In this document: in pieces, positions 24,152 through 33,673 of the stretch
Position numbering within the stretch: position 1 is the first letter of the stretch
Layout of the letters: every line of letters begins with the position of its first letter
NCBI RefSeq assembly: GCF_001894885.1
Contig: NZ_BCXB01000012.1
Span: 62,001-126,000, forward strand
Length of the DNA: 64,000 nucleotides
Direction of reading: 5' to 3'
Origin: Rhodococcus marinonascens NBRC 14363
GTDB lineage: Bacteria; Actinomycetota; Actinomycetes; Mycobacteriales; Mycobacteriaceae
The notes under the pieces: generated by a model
Databases searched by the model: none
Seen by the model: the letters and a program-made list of their open reading frames with translations, nothing else
Told to the model about the DNA's origin: nothing
Position numbers and translations under genes: made by a program

Positions 24152-26101
24152 ATGACCACGGCTCATCATTCCGGAATCGACCTCACTCACCTCGATCCCG
24201 ACACCCGCGCCCAAGACGACCTCTTCCTTCATGTGAACGGCGGGTGGATCGACAACTACGAGATTCCCGCGGACCGCGCCATCGACGGCGCATTCCGCAC
24301 CCTGTACGACAGGGCCGAGGCCGACGTCCAAACCATCATCGAGGAGGCAGCGGACTCCGCCTCCCTCGCAGGCACCGACGCGCAGCGCATAGGCGACCTG
24401 TACGGCAGTTTCATGGACGCCGACGCCGTCGAGTCCGCGGGCCTGACGCCCATCGCCGACGAACTCGCCGCCGTCGCCGAGGCGACCGACCTGTCGACGC
24501 TCGCAGCCGTCTTGGGCAAGTTGCAGCGTACGGGCGTCACCGGCGCCGTGGGCCATTACGTGGACACCGACGCCAAAAACTCCGAGCGGTATCTGGTGCA
24601 CTTCAGCCAGTCGGGCCTGGGACTGCCCGACGAGGCGTACTACCGTCAGGACGAGCACGCCGAGATCCGCGAGGCGTACGTGGCACACATCGCGAAGATG
24701 TTCGCCCTCGCCGGGATCGGTTGCGACGCCCAGCGCGTCTTCGACCTCGAAACCAAGATCGCCGCCGGACACTGGGACGTGGTGAAGCGTCGTGACGCCG
24801 AACTCAGCTACAACCTCGTCCCCCTCGACGAACTGCCCACCGGCCTTGACTGGGCGGCATGGATCGGTGCGCTCGGTGGCACCCCGGAACAGTTCGCAGA
24901 GATCGTGGTCGGTCAACCGGACTTTTTGACCGCATTCACCGGGCTGTGGGCGTCGGAGGATCTCGAGGATTGGAAGGCTTGGGCGACGTGGAACGTCATC
25001 CATTCCCGTGCCCCCTACCTGACGCAGGCACTTGTCGACGAGAGCTTCGCGTTCTTCGGCAAGACGCTGACCGGCGCCGAGGAGAACCGCGAGCGATGGA
25101 AGCGCGGCGTATCACTGGTGCAGGACCTGCTCGGCGAGGCCGTGGGCAAGCTGTACGTCGAACGTCACTTCCCCGCCGACGCCAAAGCCCGTATGCAGGA
25201 ACTCGTCGCCAACTTGCAGAAGGCGTACCGCCGCAATATCACCGATCTCGATTGGATGAGTCCGGAGACTCGGCAGGCCGCGCTGCGCAAACTGGACAAG
25301 TTCACACCCAAGATCGGTTACCCGGACAAGTGGCGCGACTACTCGGCAGTGACCATCTCTCGCAACGACCTGGTCGGCAACTACCGCAGTGGGTATTCGG
25401 CGGAGTACGACTACGAACTCGCGAAACTCGGCGGGCCCGTCGACCGCGACGAGTGGTTCATGACCCCGCAGACGGTCAACGCGTATTACAACCCGGGCAT
25501 GAACGAGATCGTCTTTCCCGCGGCAATCCTGCAACCCCCGTTCTTCGACGCGAACGCCGACGACGCGGCCAATTACGGTGGGATCGGCGCCGTCATCGGC
25601 CACGAGATCGGCCACGGCTTCGACGACCAGGGCGCCAAGTATGACGGTGACGGCAACATGATCGACTGGTGGACCGACGACGACCGCAGCGAGTTCGGCA
25701 AACGCACCAAGGCATTGATCGAGCAGTACAACCAGTTCGAGCCGAAGACCCTCCCAGGTCACAGTGTCAACGGCGAGTTCACCATCGGCGAGAACATCGG
25801 CGACCTCGGTGGGCTGTCCATCGCGATCGTCGCCTACCAGATCGCCACCGAGGGCGCGGAGCCCGAGGTACTCGACGGCCTCACTGGCCTGCAGCGGGTG
25901 TTCTTCGGCTGGGCGCAGGTCTGGCGCGCAAAGGCCCGGGACGCCGAGGCTCTCCGCCGCCTCGCCATAGACCCGCACTCGCCTCCGGAGTTCCGGTGCA
26001 ACGGCGTCGTCCGCAATCTCGACACGTTCCACGAAGCGTTCGACGTGAGGCCAGACGACGCGCTCTATCTCGACCCGGAGCAGCGCGTGAAGATCTGGTA
26101 G
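24152..26101 (+). CDS. zmp1: M13 family zinc metallopeptidase (neprilysin/Zmp1-like)
   Basis: The 649-residue protein is close in size to Mycobacterium tuberculosis Zmp1. The N-terminal M13 region begins TRAQDDLFLHVNGGWIDNYEIPADR. The catalytic domain shows the substrate-binding NAYYNPGMNEIVFPAAI, the zinc motif HEIGH (H484, E485, H488), the third ligand Glu547 in GENIGDLGG, and the C-terminal FRCNGVVRNLDTFHEAFDV. No signal peptide is visible, like Zmp1, which is nevertheless found outside the cell. It cleaves oligopeptides. ATG 24152 follows AAGGATGG. Transcription ends at the strong hairpin after its stop. Confidence 0.94.
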   Translation: MTTAHHSGIDLTHLDPDTRAQDDLFLHVNGGWIDNYEIPADRAIDGAFRTLYDRAEADVQTIIEEAADSASLAGTDAQRIGDLYGSFMDADAVESAGLTPIADELAAVAEATDLSTLAAVLGKLQRTGVTGAVGHYVDTDAKNSERYLVHFSQSGLGLPDEAYYRQDEHAEIREAYVAHIAKMFALAGIGCDAQRVFDLETKIAAGHWDVVKRRDAELSYNLVPLDELPTGLDWAAWIGALGGTPEQFAEIVVGQPDFLTAFTGLWASEDLEDWKAWATWNVIHSRAPYLTQALVDESFAFFGKTLTGAEENRERWKRGVSLVQDLLGEAVGKLYVERHFPADAKARMQELVANLQKAYRRNITDLDWMSPETRQAALRKLDKFTPKIGYPDKWRDYSAVTISRNDLVGNYRSGYSAEYDYELAKLGGPVDRDEWFMTPQTVNAYYNPGMNEIVFPAAILQPPFFDANADDAANYGGIGAVIGHEIGHGFDDQGAKYDGDGNMIDWWTDDDRSEFGKRTKALIEQYNQFEPKTLPGHSVNGEFTIGENIGDLGGLSIAIVAYQIATEGAEPEVLDGLTGLQRVFFGWAQVWRAKARDAEALRRLAIDPHSPPEFRCNGVVRNLDTFHEAFDVRPDDALYLDPEQRVKIW

Positions 26102-26123
26102 CCGCCGCTACGGCGCAAGTGTC

Positions 26124-26173
26124 GGACATATCCGGGGCCCGCACAGCAAAATGTGCGGGCCCCGGGTATGTCC
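26124..26173. terminator. Strong bidirectional terminator hairpin between zmp1 and the L,D-transpeptidase gene
   Basis: CCGGGGCCCGCACA (26132-26145) pairs perfectly with TGTGCGGGCCCCGG (26152-26165) around a GCAAAA loop. The outer arms GGACATA and TATGTCC continue the stem through a U-G pair, giving about 22 paired positions. It lies between two convergent stop codons (26101 and 26188) and can serve both strands. Confidence 0.85.
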
Positions 26174-26187
26174 GGATCCGATCAAGT

Positions 26188-27102
26188 TCAGCGGTTCCAG
26201 TCGCCCAGTCCGTCCGAACCACTCAGGGTGCCGCCGGCGGTGTTCTGCACTACCACCGCGTCGCCCTTCTTCGAGTTGTCGAAGAACCACCTGGCGTTCT
26301 CGGTGCTGACGTTGAGGCAGCCGTGGCTGACATTGCTGCGCCCCTGCTGGTTCACCGACCACGGGGCGGCGTGAACGAAGATTCCGCTGTACGACATGCG
26401 GGTGGCGTACTCGACGTAGGTACGGTAGCCCTCCGGCGATTCGACCGGCACACCGTAGGTGGACGAGTCCATGTACATGTCACGGAACTTCTCGCCGATG
26501 ATGTACGTGCCGTTCGGCGTCTCGTGATCGGTCTTGCCCATAGACGTCGGCATGGTCTTGACGACCTCGCCGTTGACGGTGACGGTGATCTGCTTGGTGT
26601 TGTCGTCCGCGGTCGCAACGAACGCGTCACCGATGTCGAACGTGGAATGCGAGTCACCGGCATCGACCGTGACCTGGGTGTTCGCGGGCCAGAGCTGGGT
26701 GGGCTTCCACCGCACCTGGCTGTCGTTGATCCAATAGAAGCCACCCTCGACGGGCTGGCTGGTGGTGACCTTGATAACCCGCTCGGCGGCGGCGCGGTCG
26801 TCGATCGGCTCGTTGAAACGGATGATCACCGGCTGTGCAACGCCGACGACTTCACCCGCGCCGGGGTTGAGTGACGGAGCCGAGAAGTTCGCAGGTTCGG
26901 GAAGCGGCGGTTGCGATGAACCAAACAGCCCCGGAAGGCTGGGGATCTCCGGTCCGCCGGGAAACAGCGGCACGGCATTACCGACCCCCACCAGTGCCGT
27001 TGCGGAGACCAGCGTTCCGTAGGCCATTACCCCGGCTACCGTGACAGCGACACGCGACGCCCAGCGCCTCTTCCTGGAATTACCGATTTCTGACTTGCCC
27101 AT
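26188..27102 (-). CDS. L,D-transpeptidase with Ig-like domain (LdtMt type)
   Basis: The 304-residue protein starts with a basic N-terminus and a hydrophobic signal/anchor (about 12-40). A Pro-rich segment and an Ig-like domain (about 70-155, [24 protein letters not shown]) follow, then a YkuD catalytic domain with the motif [19 protein letters not shown] (active-site Cys262). It forms 3-3 cross-links in peptidoglycan or attaches proteins, on the outer side of the membrane, and is largely beta-lactam-insensitive except to carbapenems. ATG 27102 was preferred over a start at 27171 because it begins [17 protein letters not shown] directly before the signal helix. Confidence 0.93.
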   Translation of the reverse strand: MGKSEIGNSRKRRWASRVAVTVAGVMAYGTLVSATALVGVGNAVPLFPGGPEIPSLPGLFGSSQPPLPEPANFSAPSLNPGAGEVVGVAQPVIIRFNEPIDDRAAAERVIKVTTSQPVEGGFYWINDSQVRWKPTQLWPANTQVTVDAGDSHSTFDIGDAFVATADDNTKQITVTVNGEVVKTMPTSMGKTDHETPNGTYIIGEKFRDMYMDSSTYGVPVESPEGYRTYVEYATRMSYSGIFVHAAPWSVNQQGRSNVSHGCLNVSTENARWFFDNSKKGDAVVVQNTAGGTLSGSDGLGDWNR

Positions 27103-27231
27103 ACATGACCACTCTCGTTCGACGACGTCTCTACGCGCATCCCCGACGGAACCGCCAAGCGCATTGACCAATTAACACACATCGACTAGCAGCGGGCAAT
27201 TTGACCGCAACCGCTCCCGCTCCGCAGCTCT

Positions 27232-28911
27232 TCAGGAATCCGCACGAGCGGCGGCGAGCATGCTTTCAGTGGTGACCAGCTTGGTCCGAGGGCGACCGGT
27301 TGACTTGCCCGCAGCACTCTCGGTCTTGTCGATGCGCTGCCAGCCTTGGTAGTCGACGGCGGCGGGCGCACGGTCGGCAATCAGTCGGTCGAAAGCCTCG
27401 CGTTCGGCGGGCGCATCGAGCCTGCCCGCCGAGAAGTCGTCGATCAGCATCTTCACGGTCTCCGCGGAGCAGTACTTGTTGGTGCCGATCACGCCGGTCG
27501 GCCCGCGCTTGATCCAGCCGGCCACATACACACCGGGCACTGGCGCTCCGGTGCCCGGGTCGATCACCCGGCCGTTCTCGTTGGGGATGACGCCGCGGCG
27601 GTCGTCGAAGGGGATTCCGGCCACCGGTTGACCGCGGTAACCGATCGAGCGCAGCACCAGATTCGTGTTCAGCGTCGAGGTGACATCGGACGGTGTCGCC
27701 CCCAGTGCGCCTGACGCACCCGCGACCATCTCGTTCTTGACGATGCGCACCGCTTCGACGGAGTCGGTGCCCAAGACCTCGACGGGCGAGGTCAGGAACC
27801 GCAACACGATTCGCTTCTTCGACGAATCGGCTGTGCGCCGAGCGAACTCCTCGACCTTGGTCACCTTGTTGCGCTGCCACGGCTCCGACTCGTCGCCGTC
27901 GATGAACGCGCGACTGACGGGATCGAGCGCTGCTTCGTCCGGGTCGACGAAAATGTCGACGTTCGGGATGCGGTCGAGGCCCAGGAGTTCGGGGTGGGTG
28001 TAGGCGGCCTGGGCGGGACCTCGACGCCCGAGGATCACGACCTCGCGAATGTTGCTCGCCCGCAGCGCCTCGAGGGCGTGGTCGGCGAGGTCCGTCTTGG
28101 CCAGAACTTCGGGATCGGTGACGAGGATGCGGGCCACATCAAGTGCTACGTTCCCATTGCCGACGATCACGGCCCGCTCACCCGACAGATCGAATGTGTG
28201 GTCGACGTAGTCGGGGTGACCGTTGTACCAGGCCACGAATTCGGTGGCAGCGTGACTTCCGGCCAGATCCTCGCCGGGAATCCCCAGCTCCCGGTCGCCG
28301 GCCGCGCCGACCGCGTAGATCACGGCGTGATGGTGCCGAAGCAACTCCTCGTGGCTCACGTCCCTGCCCACTTCCACGTTGAAGTGGCAGTGCACGGTGC
28401 GCTTACCCATGACCGAACCGAACAGGCCGGTAACACCCTTCGTGCCCTGGTGGTCAGGCGCAACCCCCGCCCGCACCAACCCGTACGGAGTGGGTAGCCG
28501 GTCGAAGATGTCGACCTCGACGCGCGGCTTGGCCGTCAGTTCCATCGCGGCGTAGCAGGCGGCCGGACCGGACCCGACGACGGCGACACGGAGGGTTCCG
28601 AGCGCCTCGTCGATCAGCGGAAACTTCAACGGTTCGGGCCAGTCCGGTCCGATGGGGTACTTGGTGTAGTACTGCGCGTTGATGTCGAGGTATGGCTCGT
28701 CGATATCCGCGAGATCGTTTTCCGCGTAGATTGCGTCCACCGGGCATTCGTCGACGCAAGCACCGCAGTCGATGCAGGTGTCCGGGTCGATGTACAGCAT
28801 CTCCGCGGTTGCGAAGGGCTTCTCGTCCGGAGTGGGGTGGATGCAGTTGACCGGGCAGACATCGACGCACGAGGCGTCGTTGCAACACGGCTGCGTGATC
28901 ACATAAGTCAC
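27232..28911 (-). CDS. fprB: Ferredoxin-fused ferredoxin/NADP+ reductase (FprB type)
   Basis: The 559-residue protein joins an N-terminal ferredoxin-like domain with cluster motifs CCNDASCVDVCPVNCIH and CIDCGACVDECP (residues 9-53) to an adrenodoxin-reductase-like flavoprotein with GSGPAACYAAMEL (FAD), YGLVRAGVAPDHQGTKGV and GNGNVALDVAR (NADP) motifs, and YVAGWIKRGPTGVIGTNK near the end. This is the architecture of mycobacterial FprB (Rv0886). It moves electrons between NADPH and ferredoxin, for example for P450 systems. The start is GTG 28911, with GGGGAG upstream. It is a monocistronic minus-strand gene. Confidence 0.95.
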   Translation of the reverse strand: MTYVITQPCCNDASCVDVCPVNCIHPTPDEKPFATAEMLYIDPDTCIDCGACVDECPVDAIYAENDLADIDEPYLDINAQYYTKYPIGPDWPEPLKFPLIDEALGTLRVAVVGSGPAACYAAMELTAKPRVEVDIFDRLPTPYGLVRAGVAPDHQGTKGVTGLFGSVMGKRTVHCHFNVEVGRDVSHEELLRHHHAVIYAVGAAGDRELGIPGEDLAGSHAATEFVAWYNGHPDYVDHTFDLSGERAVIVGNGNVALDVARILVTDPEVLAKTDLADHALEALRASNIREVVILGRRGPAQAAYTHPELLGLDRIPNVDIFVDPDEAALDPVSRAFIDGDESEPWQRNKVTKVEEFARRTADSSKKRIVLRFLTSPVEVLGTDSVEAVRIVKNEMVAGASGALGATPSDVTSTLNTNLVLRSIGYRGQPVAGIPFDDRRGVIPNENGRVIDPGTGAPVPGVYVAGWIKRGPTGVIGTNKYCSAETVKMLIDDFSAGRLDAPAEREAFDRLIADRAPAAVDYQGWQRIDKTESAAGKSTGRPRTKLVTTESMLAAARADS

Positions 28912-29058
28912 GGTTCTCCCCTACCTGGGTACGCGCAGTTCAACATCTAAAACGTGAGACCAGACTATAACGTGTTCCAGTTTTGGGCGAGTGTCGAACG
29001 GCGTCGACTTGCAATCGGCGGATGCGTCCTGAGGTGCGGCGCCCGATATGACAAACCT

Positions 29059-30282
29059 CTAAACCCGCGCGGACTCATTCTCTGGCGACAGGTCACTGGT
29101 CACGTGGCGGTTCTCGTTCACGCCGATCATCACCACCGCGCCCACCAGTGGGCCGATCGCCAACACGACAAACGCCGAATAGAACGACCCCGTCGCCGAG
29201 AACACCGGTCCGACCACCGCCGGTACCAAGACGCTACCGAGTTGCCATACGGCATTGACTCCGCCGGCCGCCGAGCCGACCAGTTGCGTACCCGTCAATA
29301 CGGGCGTTATCGCCGCAGTGAGCGGCGAATAGGCGTAGGCCCCGATTCCCAGTATCGGAGCGCACCAGAGAAATTGGGTATAAGTGTCGAGTCGTCCGAA
29401 CACCAGTAGCGTGACGCCGAACAGAAGGAGGATGGCCACAATCGGCAGCTTTCGTCCAATTCCGAGTTTGTCGGTCGACCACCCAATCAATGGTTTCGTC
29501 ACGAGAGCTACACCAGCAAAGATGACGAGGACGACACCCGCGTCTACAGGGTCGATGTTGCTGCCTCTCGTCATCAAAGTGTTTGACCAAGTTATGAACC
29601 CATACGTTCCCCACAGCCCGCCGAACCCCGCGATCCCGAGAAGTATCAGATCACGGTTCTGAAGCAGCGGACGCAAGTTCGGCGCGCTACGCTCAGGCGG
29701 CACCTGGTCAGGCTGGCCGTTCCGGACAAGGATGAGACACAACAGTGCGATGACGATGGTGACCGAGCCGAACACCCGGTACGGCTCTTGCCATCCCGAC
29801 GCGATGATCATCCGCGGTACCGCGGCGTTGGCGATCAACGTGCCGAGGGAGGTCGCGGTCAGGAAGATCCCCATGGCCAGCCCGTACTCGGAAGGCCTGA
29901 ACCACGTCGCTATCAATTTCAGCCCGGCCGAATAGTCTGCGCCCGCAAAGAATCCGACGGCCCCTTGCACGATCAGCCCGGTGGTAATGGAGGTGGTGGA
30001 GCCGAAGACAATCATGAACGATCCTGCTACCAGCATGGTGGTGGACAGCATTGCGCGGCCACCGATCCAATCGGCGAGGAATCCGCCGAACGCGTTCGAG
30101 ACCACATACCCGATGTAATAGCAGGTGGCGAAGATGCCGATCGCTGCCAACGGTACCGCCAATGAGTCGCTGACAGAGGCTGCGGCGGGACCCCACGTCG
30201 AACGATCCACCGACGTCATGGTGAACGCCGCCCAACACATGAGGAGGACTACCCACCGATATCCCGGGGAGGCACTCATCAA
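29059..30282 (-). CDS. MFS transporter (ACS/oxalate-formate-like group)
   Basis: The 407-residue protein has 12 predicted helices. The first helix region WVVLLMCWAAFTMTSVDRSTWGPAAASVSDSLAVPLAAIG has the DRSTWGPA placement of the DxxxxG-type helix-1 motif, and GGFLADWIGGRAML is the conserved loop 2-3 motif of the major facilitator superfamily. It should move a small organic acid or drug; the substrate cannot be told. The ATG at 30282 is preceded by GGGAGGATC. It has no functionally related neighbour, lying between fprB and the dodecin gene on the same strand. Confidence 0.85.
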   Translation of the reverse strand: MMSASPGYRWVVLLMCWAAFTMTSVDRSTWGPAAASVSDSLAVPLAAIGIFATCYYIGYVVSNAFGGFLADWIGGRAMLSTTMLVAGSFMIVFGSTTSITTGLIVQGAVGFFAGADYSAGLKLIATWFRPSEYGLAMGIFLTATSLGTLIANAAVPRMIIASGWQEPYRVFGSVTIVIALLCLILVRNGQPDQVPPERSAPNLRPLLQNRDLILLGIAGFGGLWGTYGFITWSNTLMTRGSNIDPVDAGVVLVIFAGVALVTKPLIGWSTDKLGIGRKLPIVAILLLFGVTLLVFGRLDTYTQFLWCAPILGIGAYAYSPLTAAITPVLTGTQLVGSAAGGVNAVWQLGSVLVPAVVGPVFSATGSFYSAFVVLAIGPLVGAVVMIGVNENRHVTSDLSPENESARV

Positions 30283-30469
30283 CGATCCTCCCTGAAGTGG
30301 GATCCACCGTGGCTCGGGCTATCGAAGAGGCCGGCATCCGGTGGGTTCTGGACCAAGCCGAGGGTAGCCGCGCATCGGTGACCACGCCATGAACCGATCC
30401 AGTGGGCCGCAGGCTCCTCACCCCATCGATCGGCACCGGTGCGGGGTCGTTTCGGCAGCGCACCGGTTC

Positions 30470-30501
30470 GGCTGGTTCTTCGTTCCGCCGAAGAACCAGC
30501 C
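30470..30501 (-). terminator. Terminator hairpin downstream of the dodecin gene
   Basis: GGCTGGTTCTTC (30470-30481) and GAAGAACCAGCC (30490-30501) form a perfect 12-bp stem with an 8-base loop, 21 bases beyond the dodecin stop codon on its transcribed strand. Outer CCGGT/ACCGG bases extend it. Confidence 0.75.
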
Positions 30502-30521
30502 TTGCACCGGAATTTTCCCGG

Positions 30522-30746
30522 TCAGACGGCGTCGCCCGGCTCCACGCGGAATCCGACCTTGACGGTCACCTGATAGTGCGCGACGGCGCCGTTCTCGATA
30601 TGGCCGCGGGTGCCGACGACCTCGAACCACTCGAGATTGCGCAAGGTCTCGTGGGCTCGCCCGATCGCGTTCTCGATCGCTGCATCGGTGCTCTCACTCG
30701 ACGAACCGACAATCTCGACAACCCGGTACACGTGATCACTCATCAT
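30522..30746 (-). CDS. Dodecin (flavin-binding dodecameric protein)
   Basis: The 74-residue protein fits dodecin in length and pattern: [48 protein letters not shown] and [14 protein letters not shown], a beta-alpha-beta-beta unit with the conserved Trp that stacks against flavin. Dodecins assemble into hollow dodecamers that store FMN or FAD (and CoA in some actinobacteria) in the cytosol. Two adjacent ATG codons are available at 30746 and 30743; AGGAAAC suits the second slightly better. A strong hairpin follows. Confidence 0.93.
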   Translation of the reverse strand: MMSDHVYRVVEIVGSSSESTDAAIENAIGRAHETLRNLEWFEVVGTRGHIENGAVAHYQVTVKVGFRVEPGDAV

Positions 30747-30815
30747 GTTTCCTCAAGTTCGTAGGTGTAACTACGTTGTGACTGCCATCACCCTACGACG
30801 TGAACCGCGGTCGAG

Positions 30816-31331
30816 TCAGGGCAGCTGCCACACTGTGGTGCCGTCGCTCAGACATGCTTGACCTGCAAAGAAATTGATGGCGAGCGACGGCCCGCCTGAG
30901 CACACCACACCCCTGGCCGGTTCAGCGACGAGCGCTTGCCCGCCCGGGCCGCTGAGTACCAGCGCGGGACCGGTATCGGTGACGGTCCCGATGGCGACGC
31001 TCCCGGGCCCGACCGCGACCGCGGCGACGGCGCCGCCACGCGCCTCAGCGGCACCGACCCCACCGTCCAGTCCTACCCCGAGCGCCGCGCCCGCCTGGGC
31101 TGCGTCGGCGAAACCCACGCCGTCGGTGGCGAAGGCCACCGAATTGCTGCTCGGGTCGGCGTTGGCGGCGCACGCGCTGCGACCGACGATCACGGTTTCC
31201 GCTCGGCCCGCTTGTCCTGTGCAGGAGAGGGAGGCGGCCGACGCGGTGGCCGCTGCAATCGCCAAGGTTCCGAGTGCCGCTACGACCACACCGAGGAAAA
31301 CTCCGGCGGTACTGACTGTCGTGTGTTCCAT
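30816..31331 (-). CDS. Secreted Ala/Gly-rich protein of unknown function
   Basis: The 171-residue protein begins with a short N-region and a hydrophobic signal sequence ending near ATASAASLSC (about residue 37). The mature part is rich in Ala, Gly and Val with five or six Cys that may form disulfides, and a small C-terminal domain GVVCSGGPSLAINFFAGQACLSDGTTVWQLP. This kind of exported protein is common in rhodococci and nocardiae, but I cannot assign a function. The start ATG at 31331 gives a normal signal peptide length. A single gene on its strand. Confidence 0.7.
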   Translation of the reverse strand: MEHTTVSTAGVFLGVVVAALGTLAIAAATASAASLSCTGQAGRAETVIVGRSACAANADPSSNSVAFATDGVGFADAAQAGAALGVGLDGGVGAAEARGGAVAAVAVGPGSVAIGTVTDTGPALVLSGPGGQALVAEPARGVVCSGGPSLAINFFAGQACLSDGTTVWQLP

Positions 31332-31385
31332 TGCGACCTCACCTTGTTCCCGATGCCGACCCTTGTGGAGTCTACGTGTGGGGCA

Positions 31386-32423
31386 CTACCGGCGATCACG
31401 GTCCCTACTGGGCTGTACCCGCTTCGGTTCGCCGGGCATCTTGGGGTAATTGGGCGGGTAAGGCGGGTAAGGGAGGTCACCGAGTCTACTCGCGGCGTCC
31501 CGATCCGCCATCGCCAGCAGTACGTCGAGCGACTGCACCGCGTCATCCATGGTCGACATGGGGTCGCCGCGCTTCTCGAGTAACGCCGGCACCGTTGCGA
31601 TGGTGAAATCGTCCGGGTCGACGTCGACAAGCTCTTCCCAGGTGACCGGCGTGGACACAGTCGCGATTGGCGTCTTGCGGGCCGAGTACGCGGACGCGAT
31701 GGTCTTGTCGCGAGCGTTCTGATTGAAATCGAGGAAGATACGCTCGCCGCGCTCCTCCTTCCACCAGTTCGTGGTGGCCCGGTCCCCGCTACGCCGCTCG
31801 ATCTCGCGGGCCAGCGCGATCCCGGCCCGTCGCACCTCGACGAAGTCCCACCGCTGCTCGATACGCAAGTACACATGCAGGCCGCGGCCGCCTGACGTCT
31901 TGGGAAACCCGACGAGACCGAGTTCGTCCAGGAGTGGCCGCAGCACGTCCAGCGCGACCGCACGGGCGTCGTCGAATCCGGTGCCGGGTTGGGGGTCCAG
32001 GTCGATCCGTAATTCGTCGGGATGGCCGACGTCAGGACACCGGACCGCCCACGGGTGGAACGTGATGTTGCCGAGGTTCGCCGCCCAGACGATGTCCGGG
32101 GCGCTTCGCACGCGCAGCACGTCCGCCTTCCTGCCCGAAGGAAACGCCACCTCGCACGAGTCGACGTGGTCGGGACGCTTCGCCGGAACCCGTTTCTGGT
32201 AAATCTCCTCGCCGTCGACACCGTCCGGGAACCGCTGCAGGTGCGTCGGCCGATCGAGCAGGGCGCCGAGCAGCGGTCCCCCGAGTGCGACCGAGCGGTA
32301 GTACTCCACCAGGTGCCGTTTCGTGCCACCTCCGGCTCCGAGTTTCGGGTAGTAGATCTTGTCGGGATTCGACAGGCGCACGGCGACGCCGTCGACGTCG
32401 AGTTCTTCTGCAGGGCTTGCCAT
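31386..32423 (-). CDS. polD1: LigD-like polymerase/primase domain protein (PolD1 type)
   Basis: The 345-residue protein is a stand-alone archaeo-eukaryotic-primase-like PolDom of the LigD family, close in size to mycobacterial Rv3730c. It has LSNPDKIYYPKL at the start, the catalytic DLDP motif in ELRIDLDPQPG, KTSGGRGLHVYL and the later acidic residue in RIFLDFNQNARDKTI. It adds ribo- or deoxyribonucleotides during repair. Its ATG (32423) is directly adjacent to the ligC stop TAG (32426-32424), so the two are translationally coupled and act together; in mycobacteria the LigC-PolD system has been linked to base excision repair rather than classical end joining. Confidence 0.92.
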   Translation of the reverse strand: MASPAEELDVDGVAVRLSNPDKIYYPKLGAGGGTKRHLVEYYRSVALGGPLLGALLDRPTHLQRFPDGVDGEEIYQKRVPAKRPDHVDSCEVAFPSGRKADVLRVRSAPDIVWAANLGNITFHPWAVRCPDVGHPDELRIDLDPQPGTGFDDARAVALDVLRPLLDELGLVGFPKTSGGRGLHVYLRIEQRWDFVEVRRAGIALAREIERRSGDRATTNWWKEERGERIFLDFNQNARDKTIASAYSARKTPIATVSTPVTWEELVDVDPDDFTIATVPALLEKRGDPMSTMDDAVQSLDVLLAMADRDAASRLGDLPYPPYPPNYPKMPGEPKRVQPSRDRDRR

Positions 32424-33467
32424 CTAGAAGCCTCCCGTCAGCACATCGTCAAGGTCGTATCGCACCGGAACTTCCAGTTGTTCGAACGTGCATTCGCCGG
32501 GTGCCCGGTCCGGACGCCAGCGCAGGAACCGTGCGGCATGCCGGAAACGCGCACCCTCCATCTGGTCGTACGCCACCTCGACGACGCGTTCCGGTCGCAG
32601 TGGCACCCACTGCCGGTCGTTGCCGGAACGCCAACGGGTGGGCGCGCCCTCAGCGACGACGTCCTCACCGATGCGCAGTTCGTCCAGTTCGGCGAGCAGT
32701 TCGATGCGCCGGGCCGAAGTGAAAGCCGATGCGCCGCCGACCATCGCCATCTGGTCGCCTTCATAGAGTCCCAGCAACATCGACCCGATACCCGGTTGAC
32801 TCTTGTGCGGCCGGTATCCGATGACGACGCAGTCTGCGGTACGGGAGTGTTTCACCTTGACCATTTCCCGCTTGTTCGGCAGGTACGGACCGACGAGTTT
32901 CTTCGCCACCACGCCGTCGAGGCCGGCTCCCTCGAACATCTCGAACCACTCGGTGGCGGTCGCGCTGGATTCTGTGGCTGCGGTCACGTGGCAGGTGGGT
33001 CCACCGCCGATGGTGTCGACCAGTTCTGCACGACGAACCGAGAAGTCCTCCCGGCTGAAGTCCCGGTCGCCCAGCGCCAGCACATCGAAGGCGATGAACT
33101 GGGCCGGGGTCTTCTCCGACAGCATCGTCACCCGACTCTCCGCAGGATGAATGCGCTCCGACAACGATTCCCAGTCCAGCCGGATGCGGCCGTCGATACT
33201 CCGCGGCACGACGAGTTCGCCGTCCACCACGCATCTCTGCGGCAGTTCGTCCCTCACGGCACGCACCAGTTCGGGAAAGTACCTGGCCAGATCCTTTCCA
33301 CCCCGCGAACCCAGCACCACCTCGTTGTCGTCACGGAAGACGAGCGCGCGGAAACCGTCCCACTTCGGCTCGTACGACCACGTGAGCCCGGACTCCGGTT
33401 GCGGCGGAACGCACGACGCGGCCTTCGCGAGCATCGGCTGCAACGGCGGCATCACGGGAAGATCCAC
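32424..33467 (-). CDS. ligC: ATP-dependent DNA ligase LigC
   Basis: The 347-residue minimal ligase has a nucleotidyltransferase domain with motif I EPKWDGFRA (nucleophile Lys35), motif III FIAFDVLAL, motif IV LDGVVAKKL and motif V MVKVKHSRTADCVVIG, then an OB-fold domain. It lacks nuclease and polymerase domains, so it is LigC rather than LigD. It seals nicks using ATP. The start used is GTG 33467 (VDLPVMPPLQPML); an internal ATG at 33452 is an alternative. It is the first gene of a coupled pair with polD1. Confidence 0.93.
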   Translation of the reverse strand: MDLPVMPPLQPMLAKAASCVPPQPESGLTWSYEPKWDGFRALVFRDDNEVVLGSRGGKDLARYFPELVRAVRDELPQRCVVDGELVVPRSIDGRIRLDWESLSERIHPAESRVTMLSEKTPAQFIAFDVLALGDRDFSREDFSVRRAELVDTIGGGPTCHVTAATESSATATEWFEMFEGAGLDGVVAKKLVGPYLPNKREMVKVKHSRTADCVVIGYRPHKSQPGIGSMLLGLYEGDQMAMVGGASAFTSARRIELLAELDELRIGEDVVAEGAPTRWRSGNDRQWVPLRPERVVEVAYDQMEGARFRHAARFLRWRPDRAPGECTFEQLEVPVRYDLDDVLTGGF

Positions 33468-33673
33468 CTGTCCATACTGTCACCACGACTGACACCATGA
33501 TTGGCAAATCGGACGGTGTTGTCATCAATTAGTTCGCTGCGGAGTTGATCATCGCGGGTCTGGTCGGACGGTTGTGCACATCGGTTGCCGCGCCGTCGGC
33601 AGCGGTACTTCTCGTTCGCGCATTGTCCCCACAGCCGACCTGCTGCGGATTCACACCCCGCAACCGACGCCGG

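Noticed and set aside
23849-25003. Minus-strand frame opposite the pirin and M13 peptidase genes
   Set aside because: Spans the ends of two clear genes and has shadow-like composition.
32022-33500. Plus-strand open frame of about 490 codons across polD1 and ligC
   Set aside because: It crosses two well-supported genes on the other strand and has no recognisable domain.
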